Positions 9,819 to 20,909 of a DNA stretch of 64,000 nt are shown one piece after another (positions within the stretch are counted from its first letter, which is position 1; each line of letters opens with the position of its first letter). The notes beneath the pieces are model-generated. The model was not told where the DNA came from, ran no database searches, and worked only from the letters and a program-made list of their open reading frames with translations. The DNA lies in the NCBI GenBank assembly GCA_027579435.1, contig JANBPK010000854.1, forward strand, positions 1-64,000. The letters run 5' to 3'. The stretch comes from Candolleomyces eurysporus (taxonomy: Eukaryota > Basidiomycota > Agaricomycetes > Agaricales > Psathyrellaceae). Both the position numbers and the translations under genes were made by a program.

Positions 9819-12500
9819 ATGGCCACCTCTCCCAGATACGAAAAGCTCGACCTCGACCCTGGCACCGTTCCCACTAGGAAGCGGCGAACGTCAGGATGCA
9901 AATGCATGCTGTTTGCCGTTGGCATTCTCATCTCCCTCCTCGTCTCAATCGGCATAGCCAAATTCGTGTCCAGCATATTTTATGGCATCCGAGAACCCCA
10001 TAGTTTTCTGTACGAGAACAAGACTTTGGCGGAGGTCAAGAACATGTCGACCGTCGTGCGCCCACTGGTGGATAGGGATCAGAAGTTCGATATCGTCGCG
10101 ACTGTCTGGGTTCGGACGCTTGACCCTCGGGACAACGCATCTGAGCAGTACGATTGGATGCACGGAGATGATCATATCTTCTCAGGTACCGTGTTTCATG
10201 GGGTGACACTCATGGATGAGCACATCCACACAAAGGTCAACTTGTCCATCCCGCTTGAAACCTTGTAAGTTTGCTCCATCATGATTCCTTCGCTGGATCG
10301 CTGACATTGCTGCTAGCTCCAAGGCCGAAACCTTGGAAAACTTCGATATCAGAGCAGCCTTCAAATTGGTCCCTCAATCCCCCTCCCTGCTCGACCATAT
10401 CACGAATTTCACGACCTGGGTTCCCGCAACAGTCGGACTGCCCGATATCAGCCCAGAAGCGCGTGCTCGAAAACTGAAGGGTGATCTCTCCCCTCCAGAA
10501 ACGCTTGAGGATCTGCAAAATGCTGCTCTTGAGTCCTTCGCCATTTCGGCACCCCTGATTGACTTCCATCCAATCAAGAGCGCCTGCGGAAGGAAGACTG
10601 AAGAAGAGGAGGAGGAGGAGGACGCTGGACCAGCTCTCGGAGCGCCGGCACTTGCAACATCGACGAAGGGAAAGCCGCCTTTAAAGGTGCATCCTTACGT
10701 CATTACAAGGTACGTTTCCCCTATGGCTGATCCTTTCGACCTTGTCGCCGACTCGACCTTTCTTCTGTGTATAGAACGGACCTGCGAGTCGTGCGGATGG
10801 ACAAGATCTACAACAAAAAGGCTTACGATGCACACCTCAAACAAGTCCGTCGGAATGATGTACGCAACCCCGTCCTTGACACCGGAGAACGTTGTGCTGA
10901 CGAAAACACGTCCCTCTATAGGCTATCAACGGCTGCACTCGAGCAGAAGGCGATCTGAGAGACGGGAGGAGATGTTCTCGTCGATTTCTTACCCGAGCAA
11001 ACTGTGAAACAAGGATTGAACTAGAAATTCCCGACGAGAAGACAAGCGCATATCAAAAGCAAGTAGCTTATGCCCCTTTCCTCTCCGTGAACAGCCGCTC
11101 CTGGGGCCCTTTGGTACGTTCAGTATATTATCAGATTGTCTTGTCATAACTCATCAGCTCCGTCGCCCGGCATTTAGGACATGATCCCGATGCCGGTCGA
11201 TCGGGAACATTGCCCTGAAGGATCTGTTCCAGGTTTGTCCCAGTCCACGCTCTGTATCTTCTTTTCCTAGTCTCTGATTGATCGTCTGTTCGTTCTCTAG
11301 AAACTCCCCAATTTATGCAAGTAACGTGGAATCTGGCGTATTCAGGCAGCACAGCAGAAAAACTGCTTCTAGCTGAAGTCCTAAGTGCTGGAAGGAGGTA
11401 CAACACAACGGATACCGAGTTCAAGAAGCTTAAAGCTCAACAAAATATAGAGAACATGCGTCAGTGATTTTCTCTTCTTATCTCTCTCGATCTCTGAATG
11501 ATCTGTCCTGACCGACAAACACGAACTCACCAGAAAGACTCCACGGCCATAAGCATTCAATCGACAACCGCATCGGGAGAATGCTCATCTTCGATGCGAT
11601 TGCGTACGTCCCCATCTCACGACATCGTTCAGCCCCTAAAGAGTAACTAATGAACTTTCTCTATAGGGTGATCCTCGGCTTCATTCGTGTCAATTTGCAG
11701 TTCCACTACTGGTACACCCGCTCAACGACGGTTGGAATCAGCATCATTGGGTCCTCACTCACAGCCTTATCCTTCTCTCTCCTCTTTGCACTTGACCTCT
11801 GGTATCAGAAAGCGTTTAGGCAGGGTACACCACTGCTTTCGTCTTTATTCACGCTTGTGACGGCGGTGTATTGGTTCCTGTTGACTCCAAGTGTCATCTT
11901 ACGCGCGGTGTTGAGGCTAGAAGGTACCGATGCGTTCCCGTACGTGGCGTTGGTCCCAGCGTCGCATTTAGAGAGGGCCAGTGCGAGGTTGGAGACAAAG
12001 GGGAGGAAGCGGTGGATTATCGGGGTACGTTTCCATCGAGCGTTACTTTCGCCATGGCAGTCCTGACCCTTAAAAATCAATAACAGATCCTCGTCGGGGT
12101 ATTCAGCCTCTACTTCATCGACACTCTGCGCGACCTCCCTCTCATCTCCCGGATCGGTCCAACCCCCGACCCCGACCCAGCTGAACTCGTCACTCCGAAT
12201 GCAGTCAAGAATTACTTCGTCAACCCACTCTCCCTTTGCGGTACTATCTTCCAAGTAATATTGAATTACAGATCCAAGACCTTTGCAGGCGGGTACAAGT
12301 TGGCTGCTTGGATGCATGTGGTGTCGCATCTCATTAGTTTGGTCCCGTATATTCCGTGGCTGGCGTGGAGAGCTGGAGGGATTAGGCCTCCTATTTCGCT
12401 TGGAGCTGCGCTGACTACGGGTTCGATTCTCGTATTTGCGGTGCAAGGCGTACTTTACAAAAGGGTTGAGCAAGATATCGAGGATAAGGATACGAGTTGA
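9819..12500 (+). CDS. TM3: multi-pass membrane protein, array paralogue 3
   Basis: Same nine-exon architecture as TM1 and TM2 and free of Ns, so this is the best reference copy. Exon 1 encodes MATSPRYEKLDLDPG through NLSIPLETL. Exon 2 continues SKAETLENFDIRAAFKL and includes a long Glu run (TEEEEEEEDAGPAL) that is longer than in its paralogues. Exon 3 is RTDLRVVRMDKIYNKKAYDA. Exon 4 follows a good ctctatag acceptor at about 10920. The C-terminal exons hold HYWYTRSTTVGISIIGSSL, LRLEGTDAFPYV, ERASARLETKGRKRW and EQDIEDKDTS. There is one N-terminal helix and several C-terminal helices. Function unknown; probably in the endomembrane system or plasma membrane. Confidence 0.85.
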
Positions 12501-12559
12501 AAGGAGATGACTGTTCGTGTATACTAGTATTTTGGATATTCCAACTATTCTGTAACTCG

Positions 12560-13140
12560 ACCTCTCCATACACGATGTGTGCAGTACTTGTCCTGACGAA
12601 CGAGCGTGAACACGTTCCCTGCCAGTACTGCTCCAGCACCAGACACCAGCTCCACCTACAAAACGTCCTACTCGAGCTCCTCTTACAGCTTCTCTTCACA
12701 AGTCGAAGCTTCTTCAAAGCTTGAACAATCGAATCCAAGTGGACGATATCCAACATATCTTCCACGGCCTGGGACGAAGCATATTTCAAACTTCCCCCTC
12801 AGATAGGTTGCCGAAAACAGAGATCGCCGCATCCTTCTATTAGTTGATGGTTTCGAGGCAAGCCAGAGCCAGTTCAAATTTCGTCCAAAATAACCGCCTC
12901 GGTGGCCTCGAGCGTTGGCCAGTTGCTGAAGAGCTGCTGCGCATGTGTTCTCGAGCCACGTCGGACGTGGTGTACAAAAGCTGACATTTTAGTGCAATAG
13001 ATAGTTACCAATCGAAAGGAGGTAGATCTAGACTTACACTTGTGACGCCTCCTTCAACGCGTTTCCAAACGATTCAATCATTGGGACATCTTCATTTGCA
13101 AGGCGAATAAAGAAGTAAGAGCGAAGTCTCACAAAATACG
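12560..13140 (-). pseudogene. NLR relic 3 plus fragment of another unknown minus-strand gene
   Basis: From about 12560 the DNA matches the 3' ends of relics 1 and 5 (CCTCTCCATACACGATGTG, GTCCTGACGAAC) and the AAGCTTCTTCAAAGCTTGAAC of NLR C-termini. From about 12780 it changes: the minus strand gives FELALACLETIN, matching FRLVLACLETLKEP at 27070-27120, so a second unidentified gene family is also present as relics. No intact frame remains. Confidence 0.5.
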
Positions 13141-13235
13141 AGCTTGGTTTTTTTTTTATCTATTGTAAGAGCTCTTTGGATGGACGAACACATTCCCAGA
13201 CGCTAATATCGGACTCCCGGCCATGACATAATTTC

Positions 13236-15367
13236 TCACTTGATGCTCTGATAGCGTGAAACGAGCTTAAACATGCTGTCGACCAAGGAAAGACCTTCCC
13301 CTCCTCTTGCCGAGCAAACCACGCCCTGCTCAAGTTGCTCGTAGAGCTCCCCCTGTTCCAGTCGAAGCCTCCTGAAAGCCTGAACAGCAATTTCGAATCC
13401 GGGCGGGCGGTTGTCATACATTTGCGCCATGTAAATGGCCACGAATGCCGGCAACGCGTCAGGACGAAGGAGATGCTGGTGATTCTTGCTGAAATAATCT
13501 GGGTCTAAAACGTGCAATAAAGCGCCCTCGATCGAAGATCGAAGATGTAAAACCGCGTCCTCGGCGAGTGGTGTGCGAATGGACCATGAAAATCTCTTGC
13601 CGTCAACGATGAGGTTCGCGGTGGGATGATACAGATCTTCGAGGCAGAGCCTCAAACTTGATGGGGATTGGAAGTTAGAGCTGAGTTCCTGAATGAAACA
13701 GGCTGTGAGGTTGACCGAAAGCAGCGCAGTGGGCTCCGACGAATTTTCAGGCTCGTTGGAGAATTTCCATTCGAGCCAAAGATATGCCCATTTGGACAGT
13801 GCGAATTTGAGGTGTTCTTCATCAAGCCGACCGTTCAAGTTGATGGAAGATAGTGACTTCAAACATCCCATCAATAACCTTCTGACCCCCTTCTGGACAT
13901 CGATCGTGAAGCCCGGCAAGAGTCGAGGATGCTTCCTCAAAAACTCGTGAAAGGAAGAATGATAGAAGAACTCTGGTTCATGGTTCGGACTGCCGTCCTG
14001 GTCATTTACCAGACGAAACACCGCGTGGAGAGATCGAATGGCCTTTATACCACGGCCAGTCATTCGACAGGATATGCGGTCGAGGACGTCGAGGGCGCGA
14101 TGCACACCAACATGTCTTTCAAAAACGTCAGGAGGTGCCAAAATGTCTTCAAGCACTTCGACCATGGCATCCCTGTTTCCCAGAGGACATGACCGAATGA
14201 TTTGTCGGTAGAGCTCGTGAAGGGAGGAGAAAGACGACGAGTGTGAAAGGTCTAGAGTCAAATGGGGATGCCATTCGAGAAGATCTTGTAGTCTTTGACG
14301 TGGGTCTTCGTATGGAATGCCGATGTGACGAATGGCAGTGGCGGCATAGAGAATGTGGCCGTCTGTTCTCCTTATCAAGCGTTGTACTAGATTTTCCCCG
14401 GGCCACACCTCATCTTTGTCATCTGGCTGGGGGTCCAAGCTCTCTGCTATTCGAGCTAGTTCATTCCTGACAAATGTTTCCACGTCCTTCATATGGTCCC
14501 CGACTTTGTAGAGATCTAACATCTCCGTTCCAGCTTGAAACGACCCGGATTCTATGTGTTGTTTGATCCACGGTTCTGGCCTACTGAAGATGAGGAAGCA
14601 GAGGGGAAGGTGGTGGGATTGGAGGGTGAGTATGAGATCAAGGACGCGGATTTGTGCGTGTTCTTGGTCCTCCGCATACTGCTTCTCGACGCGCGACTCC
14701 TGATAAGAGTTGATGCACTCGTCGAGTCCGTCGATGACAATCAGTCGATGCGGTATGTCATCTAACTCTCCCAAAGATTTGAAGGGTTCGACGATGAGCT
14801 TCATGAGCTGAGCTTCTAGCGCCTTGTTGGGAACCATGGGATTTCGCTTCACCGCAGCCTCGATGTGAGGAGTGAGCTCCGGGATGGACATGGCGAGCTG
14901 ATACGCCAACGTGATGATGAAGCGCGCAGGATTGTTGCGATCTGGAGACGTCCTCGAGAAGAAGAACGTTGCTCCGATGGGGTTGAACTCCAGGTCTATC
15001 CGACTCTCCAGTTTTTTTGAAACAGTCCCCGCAACAGCAGTCTTGCCGTAGCCTGCTGGGGCGTAGACCCACATGATCTTCTTCTTTGGCGGGATTTCGA
15101 AGCCGTACCACCCCTCGATCCGGCCTATGACTGCCTCGCAAGTGCCTGGGTGACACAAAGGTGGCGGGTACCGTTCTTCGGAGTCGTGCATGGCACTGGA
15201 GGCGGAGTGTTTGTGCAAATATTGCAGGGCTAGACCACGAGGTTCTCAATCCAATCCCTAAGCTATCCTGCAATTGTTTACTGACCATTGCCCTCGGAAA
15301 AGTACGTGTTGAACGTTGGGTTTGCTACGAAATGTTTGGCATTCTTGAAATACGAGATGCCGGACAT
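13236..15367 (-). CDS. NLR1: STAND/NACHT NTPase
   Basis: Two exons, 15286-15367 and 13236-15229, give about 691 residues. Exon 1 encodes a 27-residue leader (SYFKNAKHFVANPTFNTY) that splices to ALQYLHKHSASSAMHDSEER. The NACHT domain follows, with P-loop APAGYGKTAVAG (about residue 80), Walker B RLIVIDGLDEC and the sensor-like LCFLIFSRPEPWI. The rest is helical, with the conserved FYHSSFHEFLRK and LYHPTANLIVDGK motifs. I see no WD40, ankyrin or TPR repeats. Such proteins are cytosolic nucleotide-driven switches; in fungi they take part in non-self recognition and regulated cell death. The start is chosen from the splice to exon 1 conserved in all five paralogues. The frame is intact. Tail-to-tail with relic 3 and TM3. 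Confidence 0.88.
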
Positions 15368-15986
15368 GGTGGTGGAGCGTGGAAGAGATCAAGGTCGCGC
15401 CATTCACAGCAATATCACTGCCTAGCGCGAACTTACCACCATCCTTTTATATCCTGCGTCTCTCATCTGGGACGCGCTCGGGCCTTCCTTTCACTTAGCG
15501 ATATCAGCATGGTTTACTCTGTATGAGCCAATTACATACCCTAATTTCGAGATACCACGGAAACCGGATGTCCAACTTACTGGTGAACAAGTACACGATC
15601 GAAGGGGTGGTGTAAATGATCAAAATAGAACAAACTCGAGGATGAGTCCTTGAAGAAGCAAGCCACGGTATAAAAAGAAAGCAACCTGGGTGAATCTTTG
15701 ACGCCCAGCACTCGCGACCCGGCGCAGGCCCACTCCAAATCAGCCATACGCCAGTGCACGTTGCCTGCTTGTATGCTTTCATTTGATGGTGTACGTTCCC
15801 CAGCTGGCGTGGCGATAGTGCTTGGGCTATTGAGTGAGTCCGTGGTGCAGCCGGGTTATCAACTTCAGGAAGGCTCCGCAGGATTAGAAAGATATTTAGG
15901 TGGGAATGCAACTGAATGTAGACCGAGTTCATTTCCATTCATTTTTGGTGCTCATATCGAGTGCTTATTTAAACATGGCTACTCTA
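15368..15986. other. NLR1-NLR2 spacer with a small NLR fragment
   Basis: Most of this stretch is unrecognised. At about 15590-15690 the minus strand gives VACFFKDSSSSLFYF, matching VACFLKDLSSNLFYLLD of relic 4 (near 20330-20400), so a short NLR piece is buried here. No intact gene is visible. Confidence 0.4.
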
Positions 15987-18101
15987 CTACTGATCGTCTT
16001 GACGAACGAGCTTTAATACATTCTCGACACGCAAGCGATGTTTATCATCAATTAGCCAATAGAGAACATCCTGCTCCAGTCGCTCGTATAAATCCGCCTG
16101 CTCGAGCCGAAGCGTCTTCAAAGCTTGGAGAACCTTGTTGAATGCGTGAGGACAATGCTGATATATTTCTTCCAGAAAGGTACCCAAGGCGAGTCCCATC
16201 AAATTCTCTGATGCAGATGAGGTACGGCCCTCATGGTCGATAGAATAACGGGCTGGATCCAAGAGAAGAAGAAATGCTTCTTCCACCTGAGATTGAACAT
16301 ATGAAATGGTCCGGCCCACGAGCGGTTCGTCGGCGAAATATGGTTTGCGCTGAAGAATGATGTTGTTGAGGGGATGGTACGCTCGACAGCAGCTGGGTAA
16401 ACTTGTTCCGTAGTGGTGCGATGACTGTAAGTCAGTTTGAACGCACTCTTGGACGAAACAGGCCTTGAGGTCCAGCGCAAGCATCGCCCTGAGCTGAGAT
16501 AAATATTCAGCTTCGTCGGATGGGATCCATCTATTCCAGAGCGTTGCCCAGCTGGACAAAACGAATGGAAAGTGTTCTTCGTCAACCTTGCTGTCTAAAG
16601 CGATGGAAGACAGTGAGTCGAAACATCCCAGCAGTAATCTTCTGGTCCCTTGCTGAACACCAACCGTAAACTCTAATGATACTTCAGGGTTTAGGAGGAA
16701 TTCAACAAAGGAGGAATGATAGAAGAACATCAAGCTGTCCGACCCAGCATCACCATCGTGTGCATCCCCCAGGCGCATCACTGCATGGAGGCATCGAACA
16801 CCTTTTAAACCACGACCGGAAGCACGCCCGGAGACACGGTCAAGGATAGCGAGAGCACGTCCTCGAGAACTTGAATCATGATTTCCCTGTTTTTCGAGGG
16901 GCATGATCGCATGATTTGTCGATATAGTTCGTAAAGGGAGGTAAACGATGTTGACTGTTGGAGGTCTGGAGTGGAAATCGAAGGGCTTCCAAGGAGGTCG
17001 TCCAGTCGTTGACATGGGTCGTCATACGGATCGTCAATGTGACGAATGACGGTTGCGGCGTAGAGGATATGACCCCCGGTTCTCGACATCAATTGTTGCA
17101 CTCGATCTTCTCCGGGCCACTCTTCGTCGGATTCGCCTGACCGACTCGGCGACTCTCGCGTCTCTTCTATACGAGCCAGCTCGGCCCTGACGAATTTCTC
17201 CACGTCTTTCAAATGATCGCCCACTTTAAAGAGATCTAGTGTCTCTGTTTTGGCTTGGAAAGACTTGGATTGCATGTGCCGTTTGATCCATGGTTCCGGT
17301 CTACTGAGGATGAGAAAACATAGGGGAAGGTGGTGGGACACGAGAGTGTGAATGAGATCAAGGACGCGAACCTGTGCGCGCTCTTGGTCCTCTGCGTACT
17401 GCTTTTCAAATCTGGTTTCCTGGTCCGAGTTAATGCATTCATCGAGTCCGTCAATGATAACCAATCGATGAGGCATGTCGGTCAGCCCACCAAGGAGCCT
17501 GAACGGCTCGATGATAAATTTAACCAGTTGAACCTCAAGTGCCTTGTTGAGGACCATGGGATTTCCTTTCACCGCGGCCTCGATGCGAGGAAGCAGCTCG
17601 GGGATGGACATAGCGAGCTGATATGCCATGGTAACGATCAAACGGGCAGGACTATTGCGCTCTGGGGACGTCCTCCAGAAGAAGAACGTGGCTCCAACCG
17701 GATTGAAGTCCAAATCTTCCCGACTTTCGAGCTTCTTCAAAATCGTCCCCGCGACAGCGGTTTTGCCGTAGCCTGCGGGAGCATGAACCCACAAAATCTT
17801 CTTTTCGGGTGGGATTTCGAACCCGTACCACCCCTCGATCCGGCCTATGACAACATCGCGAGTGCCTTCGTGGCACAATGGCGGCGGGTATCGCTCCTCT
17901 GAGTCGTGAATGGCACTTGTAGCACAGTGCTTGTGCAGATATTGCAGCGCTAGTNAACCAGAAGTTATCGACGATCATCAATCCAGGGTGCCTTCGTTAG
18001 ACCACGAGTGTTCACTTACCGTCGCCTTCGGAAACATAGGTGTTGAAGGTAGGGTTTGCTACGAAATGTTTGGCGTTCTTGAAGTAGGAAACACTCGACA
18101 T
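15987..18101 (-). pseudogene. NLR2: STAND/NACHT NTPase with internal deletion and frameshift
   Basis: Exon 1 (from the ATG at 18099-18101) encodes SSVSYFKNAKHFVANPTFN and VSEGD. Exon 2 starts about 17953 with ALQYLHKHCATSAIHDSEER. The NACHT domain is intact: HAPAGYGKTAVAG, RLVIIDGLDEC, LCFLILSRPEPWI. At about 16865 the frame breaks: after MIQVLEDV the homologous continuation (RALAILDRVSGRASGRG) is in another frame. About 15 codons present in NLR1 and NLR5 between VLED and the LDRxSGR motif are missing, so this is a deletion rather than a single miscalled base. Downstream the frame runs intact to 15987 through FYHSSFVEFL and LEQDVLYWL. The product would be truncated after the NACHT module unless splicing bypasses the break. 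It is divergently paired with CC-A. Confidence 0.75.
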
Positions 18102-18237
18102 GGTGGTGGTACGTGAAAGAGATAAGGATCCCACGTTTTTGGTCGGAGCTCAGAACGAGGCGGTCCATTAAGCGCCAGGTATATATACGAGCCCCCTTTG
18201 GCTGCACAGCCATCAAACCTTCTTTCCCTCTCCCAGC
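18102..18237. promoter_or_regulatory. 136-base bidirectional promoter, NLR2 and CC-A
   Basis: Only 136 bases separate the start codons of NLR2 (minus) and CC-A (plus). A TATATATA element lies at about 18180-18187, some 50 bases before the CC-A ATG, preceded by AAGCGCCAGG, also found before CC-B (GCGCCAGGTATATAAA, about 20850). A CCTTCTTTCCCTC pyrimidine tract precedes the ATG in both. Confidence 0.55.
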
Positions 18238-19782
18238 ATGTCATCCCAGAGCTCCGACCGGTAAGTCGGAATGACCTGCTGAGATGGGCACTTTTGGCTC
18301 GATCGACTCTAATCTGATATACTGTGCCTGTTCCCGATAGCCCTGGGCTGCCCCCCCGNCGATGAGCAGCAAAGACTGCTTTCGCAACACAGCAACGGGT
18401 TTCCAGATTATTCTGCCACCGCGCCAGGCTACAATCATTCCAACAATCAGGGTAAGCCATCTCTTCGTCGGATCTTCGTATGTTTCGGAGAGATGGAGCA
18501 AATCTCATGTAGGTACGAGGGGTGAACTCCCGCCGCTGTACACGCCAGGAAATATCGACGAATATGGCCCATCGCCCTCTTTCAACGGAGGGACTGGCCA
18601 AACCAATCGCCGCTGCAGCTTCGACACTGGATTCAAGGGCTGGTATCTTATCGCATTTCTACTGGGCGGGGTCATTGCGTGGTGTGCTCAAGATTTATGG
18701 GCTATGTCTCCCAGCGCCATCGAGAGAAGAAGGGTGGGATGGGATAGGGACTACACCAAGCATCTCGCGCAGGTCTCAGAAATGCAGAATATCACATCTA
18801 CGTGGGCCCGAGAAATCCAACAACATGCTTCAATTCGTGAGGCCATGCGTAAAGAACGGGAAGACTGGATCAAAGAACGTACCCTTGAACGTGCTCAGTG
18901 GGAAGCAGAGAGGAGTAAAGAACGGACAGATTGGGAGAAAGAGCGTATTCAGTGGCGAGCCGAGCGACGCGAGCGCGAGCGTCTGCAAGAAGAACAAATG
19001 AGACTCGAGCTTGAAAAGCAGCGCCGTGAATCGGAGAAGGAGAAAGAAGACGAGGAAAAGAAGAAGGCAGGGTTGAGGTGGCAGGATCCGCAGGCCGACG
19101 AGCATTGCCTGCGGTATGGCACTCGTAGATATACGGCAAAACTCGAGAACCTCCCTGAGGGGTACAACCGGATGAAGGCTTGTCACGAAACGCAGGCCTG
19201 GATCAACGGCCGATCGATGCCTCCATCGCAGTGCGATGATAGGGTACGTGCGGTTACTAGCCCTTCGAGTTCACCTTACTCATGACGATCTTGGTTAGGG
19301 ACTTTGGGGGGGGTGTACACGGAACATGGATCGTCGACTGGGACGAGGGCGGCTGCCAGTCCTTCTTCCAAGATTTCTCAGACAAGGTACGTCGGTATTT
19401 GCCCCAGCTCGCCATACTGCTAGTTCGAGCCATCTAATGGATTCCATTTTATAGGGTTGCTCTGCTCAAGGCTCAGGAAAGCGGGTATGTGTTTCAGCCT
19501 CAAGTATTCCTTTCAGCTGCTGATTGGGCTTGTAGAGGATCGAATCAGAACTTCAGAACATACGATATGGAGATGACGGAATGAAGATGTGTTCATCCAC
19601 CCCCACTGATTTTCATGACCTCCATTTCGAAGGTCCGCATTCGTGCGTTTACTGGGTACGTCGCATTGTTCCTTGCAAGCTATCCATGTCACAAGCCACC
19701 TGATCGTTGAAAATTTCAGGATAAATACGGACATTGGGGTTATTGGGGGTTGTGGTTTATTGAAGACGGCTCCTGCACGTGA
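18238..19782 (+). CDS. CC-A: coiled-coil membrane protein with Cys-rich C-terminal domain
   Basis: Seven exons. The N-terminus (MSSQSSDR, then PGLPPRDEQQRLLSQHS) is Ser/Gln rich. One transmembrane helix (YLIAFLLGGVIAWCAQDLWAM) follows. A roughly 110-residue, Glu/Arg/Lys-rich coiled coil (KERTLERAQWEAERSKERT, EKQRRESEKEKEDEEKKK) leads to a C-terminal domain with regularly spaced Cys: HCLRYGTRRYTAKLENLPEG, KACHETQAWINGR, GTWIVDWDEGGC, SGKR, KMCSSTPTDFH, GLWFIEDGSC. I recall similar TM-coiled-coil-Cys-rich proteins as common uncharacterised Agaricomycete families. The N at 18359 must be ignored to keep frame in exon 2. The G8 run at 19306-19313 is one base longer than CC-B to CC-D (GGGGCGG) and breaks the frame; this could be a read error or a real lesion. 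Confidence 0.75.
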
Positions 19783-20039
19783 AGTCCGAGCTATTCCAAC
19801 TTGCACGCTTGATGACTCAATGTTTTTTTCAACTTCCTGTTCAGTACATAAACTGACTGTTGTATGTAATAGTATGTTTTTGATACGATACGCAGAAGAG
19901 CTCAGATTTTGGAGATTCAGATGATGCGGAAACCCGATCCCTCGCAATTTCTGAAACACGACTCATACGTTCTGCCGCACAGGTTATTCAACGGCCGGTA
20001 ATAGTGTCGATGTCTTTACTCCTGACAACCCAACTTGGA

Positions 20040-20790
20040 CATGTCCTCAACCATTGAGCGTGTCTCTCTTCCCGTATTCTACCAGGGCACGCTGCTCAAG
20101 CCTTCCCTGACTCCGAGTCGATGTTCGCACATTTGCTCCGTGTAACGAAGCATCGACAATCATGAATAGGAGTCCCACAAGAGAAGCCGGTCGCGATAGC
20201 TGCTCAAATAATCCGCATCGTTCCAAAATATACGTGCAGGATGCTTCCGCCGAAAATCGATGATGTGAGATGGCGTCTTCAACGAAAGGTGTGAGGGTAG
20301 AAGGTGACTTGCTAATGATGTTTGCAGTACGGTGATCGAGGAGGTAGAATAAGTTCGACGACAAGTCCTTGAGGAAGCAAGCCACGGGATCGAGGGCGAG
20401 CAAAGCTATAGAGCTGCAACACATTCAGCGTCACACGATAGAAGAACCGGTAGCGGGACCTTCTACAAGGCGCATTACAGCATGAAGCGACCGAATAGCC
20501 TTTATTCTACGCCAGCAAATCGGGGGCCCAAGGACGTTGAGGCCCTGTGGCCTCTGGTTCCTCCCACAAGATAGGATTAAGCTGCCAGCAGGTCCTCGAG
20601 TACCCCAAGGGTGAGCCGATTCACTGCTGCGCATGACAGTAATATTGTCGGTATAGCTCATGAAGAAAAAGGAAAGGGGACGAGTGTACAGGTTCTGGAG
20701 TGAAGGTGAAGGGGCTGGTGAGGAGATCATGCAATCGTTGACGGCTGGACTTTCGGAATTCAGTGTGCGACGTGGCTCGCTGACCAGAGG
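20040..20790 (-). pseudogene. NLR relic 4
   Basis: The minus strand carries LDPVACFLKDLSSNLFYLLD and PFVEDAISHHRFSAEAS (20047-20424), matching the C-terminal VEDxLSHLRSSxxA region of the intact NLRs, and IKAIRSLHAVMRLVEGPA (about 20440-20520), matching KAIRSLHAVFRL of NLR1. The frame is broken several times and the NACHT domain is absent. It sits head-to-head with CC-B in the same geometry as NLR2 and CC-A. Confidence 0.7.
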
Positions 20791-20909
20791 CGCATCAACT
20801 CAAACCAAAATTTCGGTTCGCGCCCTATGTTACGCGAATTGCTGTAAGCGCCAGGTATATAAACCAGCCCCTTTGTCCACACAATCATCAACCCTTCTTT
20901 CCCTCCAGC

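Noticed and set aside
13236..15367. HeLo, lipase or TIR effector domain on the NLRs
   Set aside because: Only 27-30 residues plus a short linker precede the P-loop region; there is no room for a folded effector domain.
18830..19186. Long minus-strand frames opposite the CC coiled coils (also at 21420, 28446, 30995)
   Set aside because: Shadow frames: the repetitive Glu/Lys/Arg codons of the coiled coil read as Ser/Phe/Leu-rich frames on the other strand.
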